Source: Pararoseomonas sp. SCSIO 73927
GTDB taxonomy: Bacteria > Pseudomonadota > Alphaproteobacteria > Acetobacterales > Acetobacteraceae
Reading direction: 5' to 3'
DNA length: 64,000 nucleotides
Assembly (NCBI RefSeq): GCF_037040815.1
Contig: NZ_CP146232.1
Coordinates: 62,001-126,000, forward strand
In this document: positions 43,418-51,583 of the stretch, in pieces
Layout of the letters: each line of letters opens with the position of its first letter
Numbering within the stretch: position 1 is the first letter of the stretch
Position numbers and translations under genes: made by a program
The notes under the pieces: generated by a model
Told to the model about the DNA's origin: nothing
Databases searched by the model: none
What the model saw: the letters and a program-made list of their open reading frames with translations, nothing else

Positions 43418-44439
43418 TGCGTGCCCTTCGCCTGCACGGCGACCGCGACCTGCGGCTGGAGGATATCCCCGAGCCGCCGCCCCCCGCCCCCGGCGAGGTC
43501 CGGCTGCGGATGCGCGGCATCGCGCTGAACCACATCGATGTCTGGGGCTGGCGCGGCATGGCCTTCACCCAGCGCAAGCTGCCGATCTGCGTCGGCGCGG
43601 AGGCGGTGGGCGAGATTGACGCGCTCGGCGAGGGCGTTTCGGGCTGGAAGGTCGGCGACCGCGTGGCCCCCTACGGCGCCCAGACCTGCGGCCATTGCCA
43701 CGCCTGCCTGGAGGGGCGCGACAACCTCTGCGAGAACGTCGCGGGGGTGAAGGGCTTCCACCTGGACGGCTTCGCGGCGGAGTACGTGAACCAGCAGGCC
43801 CGCCTGCTCGTCCGCGTGCCGGACGCGGTGGAGACGAACGACGCCGCCTGCGCCGCCATCACCTTCTCCACCGTCGAGCACATGCTTTTCGACAACGCGC
43901 GCCTGCAGCCCGGCGAGACGATCCTGATCCACGCCGCCGGTTCCGGCATCGGCACCGTGGCGATCAAGGAAGCGAAGGCGCTCGGCTGCACGATCGTCGC
44001 CACCGCCGGCGACGACGAGAAGTGCCGGAAGGCCCTCGAACTCGGCGCCGACCACGTCGTGAACTACAGCGAGAAGAACTTCTCCTCCGTCGCCCGCCGG
44101 GTCACGAACAAGCGCGGCGTGGACGTGGTGTTCGAGCATGTCGGCGCCAGCACCTGGGCCGCCTCCCTCCTCTCGCTCAAGATGGGCGGCCGCCTCGTCA
44201 CTTGCGGCTCCACCTCCGGCGTCTCGGCCGAGACGAACCTGATGATGATCTTCCAGCGCCAGCTGAAGATCTTCGGCAGCTTCGGCGCCTCCATGCGCAA
44301 CGTGGCGGACGGGCTGGGCAAGATGGCCGGCGGCATGTCCCCCGTGCTGGACCGCGTGATCCCGCTGGAGAACTTCGCGGAAGGCCTGGACCGGCTGGAG
44401 AGCCGCCGCGTCTTCGGCAAGATCGTGGTGACCATCTAG
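43417..44439 (+). CDS. Zinc-type alcohol dehydrogenase/quinone oxidoreductase (VLCFA cluster)
   Basis: A 340-residue medium-chain dehydrogenase. The structural zinc Cys set is seen in CGHCHACLEGRDNLC (near 88-102), and the NADP-binding motif AAGSGIGTVA near 170. In the acpXL clusters of rhizobia the homologous gene (often called adh2XL) is thought to act as an enoyl reductase or in chain modification; its exact step is not settled. It overlaps fabF1 by one base. Confidence 0.9.
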   Translation: MRALRLHGDRDLRLEDIPEPPPPAPGEVRLRMRGIALNHIDVWGWRGMAFTQRKLPICVGAEAVGEIDALGEGVSGWKVGDRVAPYGAQTCGHCHACLEGRDNLCENVAGVKGFHLDGFAAEYVNQQARLLVRVPDAVETNDAACAAITFSTVEHMLFDNARLQPGETILIHAAGSGIGTVAIKEAKALGCTIVATAGDDEKCRKALELGADHVVNYSEKNFSSVARRVTNKRGVDVVFEHVGASTWAASLLSLKMGGRLVTCGSTSGVSAETNLMMIFQRQLKIFGSFGASMRNVADGLGKMAGGMSPVLDRVIPLENFAEGLDRLESRRVFGKIVVTI

Positions 44440-44441
44440 GC

Positions 44442-45341
44442 ATGGCGAAGAAGGGTGGTGGTGCCGCGGACGCCGCGCTGTCCGCCCTCACGGGGCTGGG
44501 CTTCGCCGTCCCGCGCGCCCTCGGCCCCGATCTCGGTCCGCGCGTGGGATCGGCGCTCGCGCGCAAGCTGGGTCCGCTGACCAAGGCCCACCGGATCGCC
44601 ATGGAGAACATCGCCGCCGCCTTCCCGGAGAAGGACGCGGCCTGGCACCGCCGGATCGCGGACGAGGCCTGGGACAATCTCGGCCGCGTCGCCGCCGAGT
44701 ACGTCCACATCAACACGATCTGGGACCTGACCGAGGCGCGCGACCCGAAGGCCCGCATCCAGATCGACGACGCCACCTTCGCCCGCTTCGCCGAACTGCA
44801 CGAGACCGGCGGCCCCTGCCTCGTCTTCGCCGCCCACCTCGCGAATTGGGAACTGCCAGCGGTCGCAGCCGCCAAGCACGGGCTGGACGCCGCCGTCCTC
44901 TACCGCACCCCCAACAGCAAGCCCGTGGCGGACGCCATCCTCAAGCTTCGCAAGGACATGATGGGCGAGTTGATCCCCGCCGGCCTCACCGCTCCCACGA
45001 AGCTCGCCAAGGCGCTCCAGCGCGGCGCCGTGGTCGGCATGGTGGTGGACCAACGCTTCGGCCGCGGCCCGGTGGTGGATTTCCTCGGCCGCCCCGCCCA
45101 CGCCAACCCGCTCCTCGCCAACCTCGCCCGCCGCTTCGACTGCCCCGTGCGCGGCGCCCGCGCCATCCGGTTGGAGGGCGGCCGCTTCCGCCTGGAACTC
45201 ACCGACCCCATCCCCATGCCCCGCGACGCCGAGGGCCTGATCGACGTGAACGCCGCCACCCAGGCCGTGAACGACGTCATCGCCGGCTGGGTGCGGGAAC
45301 ACCCGGGTCAATGGCTCTGGATGCACCGCCGCTGGCGGTGA
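44442..45341 (+). CDS. lpxXL: Lipid A very-long-chain acyltransferase LpxXL
   Basis: A 299-residue inner-membrane-associated LpxL/HtrB-family acyltransferase transferring the long acyl group from AcpXL to lipid A. The catalytic HxxxxE motif is HLANWE (His132 to Glu137), followed by YRTPN and VVDQRFGRGPVVDFLG. The start at ATG 44442 is 2 bases after the dehydrogenase stop. It closes the operon, whose end converges on the SLC13 permease gene 7 bases on. Confidence 0.93.
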   Translation: MAKKGGGAADAALSALTGLGFAVPRALGPDLGPRVGSALARKLGPLTKAHRIAMENIAAAFPEKDAAWHRRIADEAWDNLGRVAAEYVHINTIWDLTEARDPKARIQIDDATFARFAELHETGGPCLVFAAHLANWELPAVAAAKHGLDAAVLYRTPNSKPVADAILKLRKDMMGELIPAGLTAPTKLAKALQRGAVVGMVVDQRFGRGPVVDFLGRPAHANPLLANLARRFDCPVRGARAIRLEGGRFRLELTDPIPMPRDAEGLIDVNAATQAVNDVIAGWVREHPGQWLWMHRRWR

Positions 45342-45348
45342 TCCCGCC

Positions 45349-47181
45349 TCACCCCGGCGCCAGCGGCCAGAAGAAGGCGATCAGCGGCACACCCGCCAGC
45401 ACCACCAGCACCGAGAGCGGCAGCCCCAGCCGCGCGTAGTCTCCGAACCGATACCCCCCCGGCCCCATGACCAGCGTGTTGCACTGATGCCCGATGGGGG
45501 TCAGGAAGTCGCTCGCCGCGCCCAGCGCCACCGCCATCAGGAAGGGATCGGGACTCAGCCCCAGCTGCTTTGCCAGCGTCGCCGCGATCGGCCCCATCAC
45601 CAGCACCGTCGCCGCGTTGTTCAGGAAAGGCGTCACCGCCATGGCCAGCACCATGGTCACGCCCAGCGCCACCATCCCCGGCAGCCCCTGCAACACCGCC
45701 GTCAGCCAGCCCGCCAGCAGGTCCGTCCCGCCCGTGTGCTGGATCGCCCCGCTCACCGGGATCAGCGCGGCCAGAAGCACCACCACCGGCCAGTCCACCG
45801 CCTCGTAGGCCTCACGGGTCGTCATCACGCGGAGGGCCAGCAGCGCCACCACGGCCCCGAAGAAGGCCACGCCCACCGGCAGCGCGCCGAAGGCCACCAG
45901 CACCATCGCCCCGGCCAGCACACCCAGCGGGATCCAGGACCGCCGCCCCCGCCCCAGCGCCATCCCGCGCTCCGCCAGCGGCAGCACCCGAAGCTCGCCC
46001 AGGTTGTCCGGCATGGTCGCGGCCAGGCCGCGCAGCAGCACCACGTCGCCCGCCCGCAGCCGCAGCTGGGACAGGCTCTCCCGGATCTGCCCCCGCCCCC
46101 GCCGGCTGACCGCCAGCAGGGAGACGCCGTGGCGGCTCCGCAGCGTCAGCGCCGCAGGGGTGCGACCCACCAGCGGGCTCTCGCCGGTCACCACGCCCTC
46201 AACCACACGCTGGTCGTCGGCGTCCGTTTCCGGGTCGTCCGGCACGGCCCGGTCCTCGTCCAGCGCCAGCCCGGCGCGGGCCACTAGCCGTTCCAGCTCC
46301 TCCGGCTCGCCCCGCAGCAGCAGGCCCTCGCCCGCCTCCAGCTGCCGGTCGGCGGAGGGCGCCGCCGTGATCGGCGCCACGCCCGATCCCAGCTCGCCCG
46401 TCGCCGGCCCCGTGCCCTTCGCCGGCAGGATGGCGGAGACCTGCACCTGCCCCTCCGCCAGCGCCTCCAGCCCGGCCACCGTCATGCCCACGGCATCGCC
46501 CTCGCGCGGCACGCGGGCCTCGATCGTGTACTCCCCGATCTGGAACGCCGCCTCCATGGAAGCCGCGCCCTTCCGCCCGCCCGGCAGCAGCCGCCATCCG
46601 ACCGCGAGAAAGCCCAGCGTCACGAGGCAGACGCCCAACCCCACCGGCGCGTAGTCGAACATCCGGAAGGCCTCGCCCGTCAGCTCGCCCCGCACGCGGG
46701 ACATGATGATGTTCGGCGCCGTGCCCACCAGCGTCACCACCCCGCCCACCATGGCGGCGAAGGACATGGGCATCAGCATCGCCGCCGCCGGCGTGCCCGT
46801 GCGCCGCGCCAGCTGCAGCGCCACCGGCATCATGATCGCAAGCGCGCCGACGTTCTTCGTGACCATCGCCAGCAGCATGGTGCAGCCCGCGAGCACCGGC
46901 ACCTGCAGCGCGGCGCCCTGCAGGTGCGGCACCAGCGGCCGCATGATGACTTCCACGGCCCCGGACTTCGCGACCGCGTGGCTGATCACCAGCGCGGCCG
47001 CTACGATCACCACCACGTCGTCCGCGAAGCCCTCGAACACCTTGTCCGTGGGCACCACCCCGATCAGCACCCCTGCCAGCAGCGCCCCCAGCGCCACCGC
47101 GTCGTAGGCGAAGCGCCCCCAGAGAAAGAGGGCAATGGTCACGCCCATCAGCCCGAACGCCAGACCCTGATCGAGTGTCAT
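45349..47181 (-). CDS. SLC13-family permease with TrkA-C domains
   Basis: A 610-residue membrane transporter. Two halves of membrane helices (about 5-200 and 420-605) flank a cytoplasmic stretch of about 200 residues holding two TrkA-C (RCK_C)-like domains (for example 'LLAVSRRGRGQIRESLSQLR' with LRAGDVVLLRG). Signature substrate motifs are TKNVGALAIMMP and TPFLNNAATVLVMGP. Such proteins carry dicarboxylates, sulfate or similar anions; the substrate here is open. Single gene. Confidence 0.92.
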   Translation of the reverse strand: MTLDQGLAFGLMGVTIALFLWGRFAYDAVALGALLAGVLIGVVPTDKVFEGFADDVVVIVAAALVISHAVAKSGAVEVIMRPLVPHLQGAALQVPVLAGCTMLLAMVTKNVGALAIMMPVALQLARRTGTPAAAMLMPMSFAAMVGGVVTLVGTAPNIIMSRVRGELTGEAFRMFDYAPVGLGVCLVTLGFLAVGWRLLPGGRKGAASMEAAFQIGEYTIEARVPREGDAVGMTVAGLEALAEGQVQVSAILPAKGTGPATGELGSGVAPITAAPSADRQLEAGEGLLLRGEPEELERLVARAGLALDEDRAVPDDPETDADDQRVVEGVVTGESPLVGRTPAALTLRSRHGVSLLAVSRRGRGQIRESLSQLRLRAGDVVLLRGLAATMPDNLGELRVLPLAERGMALGRGRRSWIPLGVLAGAMVLVAFGALPVGVAFFGAVVALLALRVMTTREAYEAVDWPVVVLLAALIPVSGAIQHTGGTDLLAGWLTAVLQGLPGMVALGVTMVLAMAVTPFLNNAATVLVMGPIAATLAKQLGLSPDPFLMAVALGAASDFLTPIGHQCNTLVMGPGGYRFGDYARLGLPLSVLVVLAGVPLIAFFWPLAPG

Positions 47182-47307
47182 GAACCCCCTGCCGCCATGC
47201 CCGCTGAAACGGGCATCCCCAACCGGCAGCCCCGATCGGCCGCAGCAGGGCGAGAACCGGGCGGAGTGTCCGGGGTTGCGGGAGGGGGCGGAGAAGAGCG
47301 GGGGCTC

Positions 47308-47496
47308 CTAGTCCCGGAGGGCGTGCGGGCTGAGCCGCTCCTCGATGGGCCGCGAGCGCACGACGAGCGCGCTGAGCGCCGCGCCGAGCAGCAGCACGAC
47401 CCCGACCGCCCTGCCGACGCCGCCGAGGAAGAAGATCAGCGCGATCCCCGCGGCGCCGGCAAGGATGCTGATGCAGTAGGTGACAAGTGGCGTCAT
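47308..47496 (-). CDS. Small two-helix membrane protein
   Basis: A 62-residue protein with two hydrophobic segments separated by one Gly-rich turn (ISILAGAAGIALIFFLGG and AVGVVLLLGAALSALVV) and a charged end. GGGAG lies 7 bases before ATG 47496. No family recognised. It stands between the SLC13 gene and the dehydrogenase gene. Confidence 0.6.
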   Translation of the reverse strand: MTPLVTYCISILAGAAGIALIFFLGGVGRAVGVVLLLGAALSALVVRSRPIEERLSPHALRD

Positions 47497-47584
47497 CTCG
47501 GGCTCCCGTTACGGGCGGCCCGCCGATGCCGGCCGCCCGCGGAAGCTGACGGCTGGAGGTTGCGATTCCGTTAGGAAGCGGGCG

Positions 47585-48475
47585 CTAGGAGGTGGGCGCG
47601 GCCCCCTCCCCCCGCAGCATGCGGATAATGCCGGAGAAGTCCGTCTCCCCGCCGCCCGCCTCCACGAAGCGCCGGTACAGGTCCAGCGCCCGCGCGCCCA
47701 TCGGCGTCTCCAGCCCCGCCTCCGAGGCCGCCTGCTGCGAAAGCCCCACATCCTTCACCATCAGCGCGGCGGCGAAGCCCGGCCGGTAGTCCCGGTTCGC
47801 CGGGCTGCCCGGCACCGGCCCCGGCACGGGGCAGTAGGTGGTGAGAGACCAGCACTGGCCGGAGGACTTGGACGCCACCTCGAACAGCGCCTCGTGCGAG
47901 AGGCCGAGCCTCTCCGCCAGCACGAAGGCCTCGCAGGTCCCGATCATGGAGATCGCGAGCAGCATGTTGTTGCAGGCCTTCGCCGCCTGCCCCGCCCCCG
48001 CCCCGCCGCAGTGGACCACGCTGCGCCCCATGGCGCCGAGCACCGGCTCCGCCCGGCGGAAGGCCTCCGCCGGCCCGCCCACCATGAAGGTCAGCGTCCC
48101 CGCCTCCGCCCCCATCACGCCGCCGGAGACGGGCGCGTCCAGGAAGGCCCGCCCGCAGGCCTCGGCCACGCCGCGCGCCGTGCCGACATCGATGGTGGAG
48201 CAGTCCAGCAGCACCGCGTCCGGCTCCGCCGCGGCGGCCATGCCGCCCTCGCCGAGCCAGGCCTCCCGCACGTGCTTCCCGGCGGGCAGCATGGTGATGA
48301 CGAAGCCCGCCCCCTGCGCCGCATCGGCGGCGGAGGTCGCGCGCCGCGCCTCCTCCACCCGCCCCATCGCCTCGACGGAAAGGTCGAAGACCGCCACCTC
48401 ATGCCCGGCGCGCGCCAGGTTTCGCGCCATCGGCGCGCCCATGTTGCCGAGCCCCACGAAGCCGATCCGGGCCAT
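47585..48475 (-). CDS. 3-hydroxyisobutyrate dehydrogenase family oxidoreductase
   Basis: A 296-residue beta-hydroxyacid dehydrogenase. NAD(P) motif GFVGLGNMGAPMARNL (5-20), substrate motif DAPVSGGVMGAEAGTL (near 115-130) and the catalytic Lys in GAGQAAKACNNML (near 172) are all present. 'NRDYRPGFAAALMVKDVGLS' in the C-terminal part is typical of mmsB. It could act in valine breakdown, but related enzymes use tartronate or other hydroxyacids. No valine genes adjacent. Confidence 0.9.
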   Translation of the reverse strand: MARIGFVGLGNMGAPMARNLARAGHEVAVFDLSVEAMGRVEEARRATSAADAAQGAGFVITMLPAGKHVREAWLGEGGMAAAAEPDAVLLDCSTIDVGTARGVAEACGRAFLDAPVSGGVMGAEAGTLTFMVGGPAEAFRRAEPVLGAMGRSVVHCGGAGAGQAAKACNNMLLAISMIGTCEAFVLAERLGLSHEALFEVASKSSGQCWSLTTYCPVPGPVPGSPANRDYRPGFAAALMVKDVGLSQQAASEAGLETPMGARALDLYRRFVEAGGGETDFSGIIRMLRGEGAAPTS

Positions 48476-48531
48476 CGCTCCCTCCGTCCCTTGTTCCGGG
48501 AAGGCTAGGGCGCGGCCCGGACCGGGTCCAC

Positions 48532-48585
48532 CTCAGTAGGCCCCCTCAGTAGCCGCCCCTCAGTAGCCGCCCCTCAGTAGCCGAC
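48532..48585 (-). repeat. 14-bp tandem array of the terminal codons and stop
   Basis: On the minus strand GGCTACTGAGGGGC, containing the last two codons and stop of the gene ending at 48574, recurs in tandem. TGA triplets are at 48574-48576, 48560-48562, 48546-48548 and 48533-48535 (spacing 14, 14, 13), so all three frames are closed. The array resembles the one after the lipoprotein gene at 4853. Confidence 0.88.
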
Positions 48586-49182
48586 GGTGAAGCGCTGCCG
48601 GACGTGCTTCGGCGCCTCGATCTCGTCCACCAGGGCGATGGCGAAGTCCTCGAAGGAGATGCGGCTCTCGCCCTTCGCGTCCACCAGCAGACTGTCCCCG
48701 CCCAGGCGGAAGGTCCCGGTGCGCTCCCCCGGCACGAAGAGGGCGGAGGGCGAGAGGAAGGTCCAGTCCAGCGTCTCCTCGCGCCGCAGCCGGTCCAGGA
48801 AGGCGGCGCCGGCGGTCGCCTCGGCCTTATAGGCCGCGGGGAAGTCCGGCGTGTCCACCAGCCGCGCCCCCGGCGCCACTTCCAGACTGCCGGCCCCGCC
48901 GACGACGAGGTAGCGGGGCACGCCGGAGGCCCTCACCGCGGCGATCAGCTTCTCCACGTCGCTGGCGATGAAGTGCACGCTGCTGATCACCGCGTCATGG
49001 CCGCGGAGGATCGGCGCGAGGGCCTCGGGATCGTTCGCGTCCCCGGCCCGGAAGGTGGCGCCGTCCGGAAGGATCCCGGGCGCCTTGCGGGCAACCGCCG
49101 TCACCCGGTGGCCGCGCCGGGCCAGCTCCGCGAGGATGCGGGACGCGGCATTCCCGGAGGCTCCGATCAGGGCAATGTTCAT
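48574..49182 (-). CDS. NAD(P)H-binding Rossmann-fold oxidoreductase
   Basis: A 202-residue atypical short-chain dehydrogenase: MNIALIGASGNAASRIL has the GxSGxxG nucleotide loop, then VTAVARKA, and a terminal segment (SFEDFAIALVDEIEAPKH) typical of the NmrA/YwnB-like group. It is divergent from an HxlR regulator; such pairs are common and the regulator often controls the reductase in response to electrophiles. The stop codon begins a 14-bp repeat array. Confidence 0.85.
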   Translation of the reverse strand: MNIALIGASGNAASRILAELARRGHRVTAVARKAPGILPDGATFRAGDANDPEALAPILRGHDAVISSVHFIASDVEKLIAAVRASGVPRYLVVGGAGSLEVAPGARLVDTPDFPAAYKAEATAGAAFLDRLRREETLDWTFLSPSALFVPGERTGTFRLGGDSLLVDAKGESRISFEDFAIALVDEIEAPKHVRQRFTVGY

Positions 49183-49197
49183 GGGAAGATTTCCACT

Positions 49198-49218
49198 CTG
49201 GTTTCAGATGGGAACCAG
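49198..49218. promoter_or_regulatory. Candidate HxlR operator (inverted repeat)
   Basis: CTGGTT (49198-49203) and AACCAG (49213-49218) are perfect inverted arms with a 9-base spacer. They lie 16 bases upstream of the minus-strand oxidoreductase start and about 90 bases before the HxlR start, in the divergent intergenic region, as expected for a self-regulating operator. Confidence 0.5.
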
Positions 49219-49304
49219 CTATTCTTCGTGATCCCTGGTGTGAAGAAGGCACTTTCCGGTGCTCAGGTCACCCCGGGGTGACCACTCCCCCCGCGGAACC
49301 CGCC

Positions 49305-49676
49305 ATGCAGCCCGACGCCTACAACCCCGCCTGCCCCACCCGCCTGGTGCTGGACCGCATCGCCGACAAATGGGCCGTGCTCATCCTCGGCCTGCTCGCG
49401 GGGCGGCCCACGCGCTTCAACGCGATCCGCCGCGCCGTGCCGGGCCTCTCGCAGAAGGTGCTGGCCGAAACGCTGCGGCGGCTGGAGCGGGACGGGCTGC
49501 TGACCCGCACCGCCTTCCCCACCGTCCCGGTGACGGTGGAGTACGCCCTCACCCCGCTCGGCGAGACCCTGGCCGAGACGGTGGACGCGCTGCGCCTCTG
49601 GGCGGAGACCCACATCGGCGCCGTGCAGTCCGCCCAGCGTGCCTACGACGCGCGGGCGGCGGGGATCGCCGCCTAG
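49305..49676 (+). CDS. HxlR-family transcriptional regulator
   Basis: A 123-residue winged-helix regulator. The diagnostic Cys near the start (NPACPTRLVLDRIADKWAVL) is followed by the wing-helix pattern 'FNAIRRAVPGLSQKVLAETL' and RRLERDGLLTRT. ATG 49305 gives the usual spacing before the Cys; GTG 49278 is in frame and possible. Likely controls the divergent oxidoreductase gene. Its stop overlaps the end of the convergent Lrp gene by four bases. Confidence 0.9.
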   Translation: MQPDAYNPACPTRLVLDRIADKWAVLILGLLAGRPTRFNAIRRAVPGLSQKVLAETLRRLERDGLLTRTAFPTVPVTVEYALTPLGETLAETVDALRLWAETHIGAVQSAQRAYDARAAGIAA

Positions 49677-50146
49677 ACCGGCACCTCTCCCGGCGGCTTC
49701 AGCGCGGTCAGCACGAAGGAGGAGCGGGTCTCCTTCACGCCGGGCATCCGCAGCAGCGCCCGCATGGAGAACTCCGCATAGGCCTCGAAATCCGCCGCCA
49801 GCACGTGCAGCAGGTAGTCCATCTCGCCGCTCATCGCGTAGGCGGCCAGAACCTCCGGCCGGGCGGAGAGCGCCTTCTGGAACCCCTCCACCACCTCCTC
49901 CGCGTGGCTGGAGAGGGCGACCATGACGAAGGCCTGCAGCGGCAACCCCACCCGCCCGGGATCCAGCACGGCGGCGTAGCGGGCGATCACCCCTTCCTCC
50001 TCCAGCCGCCGCACCCGCCGCTGGCAGGGCGTGGGGGAGAGCCCGACGCGCTCCGCCAGCGCCACCACCGGCAGTCGCCCGTCCCGCTGCAGCGCCCGCA
50101 GGATGCGCCGGTCCGTCCCGTCCAGCACCGGAGTGTCTTTCGCCAA
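49673..50146 (-). CDS. Lrp/AsnC-family transcriptional regulator
   Basis: A 157-residue feast/famine regulator: N-terminal helix-turn-helix (LDGTDRRILRALQRDGRLPV to LSPTPCQRRVRRLEEEGVI, about 8-52) and a C-terminal ligand-binding RAM domain (about 68-145). It is divergent from phhA with about 120 bases between, the arrangement in which Lrp members respond to phenylalanine or tyrosine and control the hydroxylase. Confidence 0.93.
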   Translation of the reverse strand: MAKDTPVLDGTDRRILRALQRDGRLPVVALAERVGLSPTPCQRRVRRLEEEGVIARYAAVLDPGRVGLPLQAFVMVALSSHAEEVVEGFQKALSARPEVLAAYAMSGEMDYLLHVLAADFEAYAEFSMRALLRMPGVKETRSSFVLTALKPPGEVPV

Positions 50147-50268
50147 GGATCGGCCCTCCCGAGGTGGATCTCCCTCAACTTAGCCGCGAGCCGCGTTAAC
50201 TTCGCCCGATTCTCGCTCCCCGGCCCCGGCTAGCCTCCTCTGCAACGAGAGGAATGGGAGACGCGATC

Positions 50269-51144
50269 ATGGAAGGCACCATCCAGCCCGCCGCCGAGAG
50301 CGCGGCCGGCATCATCGGCACCGCCACCCTGCCCAGCGGCCTGCGCGGGGACTACCACCGCGCCGCCGCCGACGGCACGCTGCCGGAGGAGGGCATCCGG
50401 CGCTCCGAGGCCGACCACGCGGCCTGGCGCACCCTCGTCTCCCGCCAGCGCGCGATCTACCCGGGCCGCGCCGCCACCGCCTGGCTGCAGGGCCTGGACC
50501 GGCTGCGCTGCGACAGCGCCGTGCCCTCGCTGCGCGACGCCTCCGCCATCCTGCGGGACGCCACGGGCTGGTCCCTCGTCCCCTGCCCCGGCCTGCTGCC
50601 GGACGCGCAGTTCTTTGCCCTGCTGGCGTCCCGCCGCTTCCCCGTGACAGAGTGGATCCGCCGGCCGGAGGAGCTGGACTACATCGTGGAGCCCGACATC
50701 TTCCACGACTTCCTCGGCCACGTCCCCCTGCTGACCCAGCCGGATTACGCGGGGTTCCTGGAGGCCTACGGCCATCTCGGCCTCCAGGCCGAGCGCCGCG
50801 GCGCCCTCGCCCCGCTCGCGCGCTTCTACTGGTTCATGGTGGAGTTCGGCCTCGTCGCGGAGCCCGAGGGGCTGCGCGCATACGGCGCCGGCATCCTCTC
50901 CTCCCGCACGGAGACGCTCCACGCCCTCTCCGCCGCGCCCCGCCGCCTGCGCTTCGACATGGCCCGCGTGCTCCGCAGCACCTACCGGATCGACGACGTG
51001 CAGCCTGTCTACTTCGTCATCGAGAGCTACGCCGAGCTCTTCGACGCCGTCGCCCGCGCGCCCGCCCTGCTGGACGCGGCCCTCGCGGCCGAACCCGTCC
51101 CGCCGGGCGGCACGAGCGCCGAGGACGAGCCCTGGCGCGGCTGA
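50269..51144 (+). CDS. phhA: Phenylalanine 4-monooxygenase
   Basis: Converts phenylalanine to tyrosine with tetrahydropterin and oxygen. The 291-residue protein carries the iron ligands His146 and His151 in FHDFLGHVP and Glu192 in FYWFMVEFGLV. ATG 50269 has GGGAG 8 bases upstream; an in-frame ATG at 50254 is poorly spaced. The cofactor-recycling partner phhB is at 23219. A divergent Lrp-type gene probably regulates it. Confidence 0.95.
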   Translation: MEGTIQPAAESAAGIIGTATLPSGLRGDYHRAAADGTLPEEGIRRSEADHAAWRTLVSRQRAIYPGRAATAWLQGLDRLRCDSAVPSLRDASAILRDATGWSLVPCPGLLPDAQFFALLASRRFPVTEWIRRPEELDYIVEPDIFHDFLGHVPLLTQPDYAGFLEAYGHLGLQAERRGALAPLARFYWFMVEFGLVAEPEGLRAYGAGILSSRTETLHALSAAPRRLRFDMARVLRSTYRIDDVQPVYFVIESYAELFDAVARAPALLDAALAAEPVPPGGTSAEDEPWRG

Positions 51145-51166
51145 GGCGCGCCCCGGCCGGCCGTAC

Positions 51167-51583
51167 CTACCTCGCCGCGCGGCGGACGCGGGCGGCGCCC
51201 GCCGCGTCCAGCAGGCGCCCTTCCGCCCGCAGCGCCCCTCGCCGCGCCTCCGCGGACCGCAAGGCCGCCAGTTCTTCCACCGCCCGCTCCGCCGCGCGGG
51301 CCGCGCCCAGCCCGCCCGCCGCTTCCTCCGCCCGCGCGGCCGCGCGCAGCACCGCCTTCCCCGCCGCGTCCCGCGCCGCCAGCCCGCGCGGCAGCCAGGC
51401 CGCGTGATCCGGCCCGCCAAGCCCCGCCTCAAGCCGCAGGGCCGCGCCGGCCTCTGCCGCGCCCGCCTCCGCCAGGGCCAGCACCGAGGCCGCTTCCGCG
51501 ACGCGTCGGCGCGCCTCCATCACCTCCGCCCCGCGCAGCCGCGTCAGGACGGCCAGGGAATCGCGGGAGGGATACCGCCTCAC
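51167..51583 (-). CDS. Probable FliJ-like coiled-coil protein
   Basis: A 138-residue protein almost entirely made of charged/Ala-rich helix (for example 'RRRVAEAASVLALAEAGAAE'), starting RRYPSRDSLAVL. Position right behind fliI, with a GTGA overlap (start GTG 51583), and a coiled-coil pattern suggest FliJ, the export chaperone that contacts the FliI hexamer. Sequence similarity is not visible to me, so the name rests on context and shape. Confidence 0.6.
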   Translation of the reverse strand: MRRYPSRDSLAVLTRLRGAEVMEARRRVAEAASVLALAEAGAAEAGAALRLEAGLGGPDHAAWLPRGLAARDAAGKAVLRAAARAEEAAGGLGAARAAERAVEELAALRSAEARRGALRAEGRLLDAAGAARVRRAAR

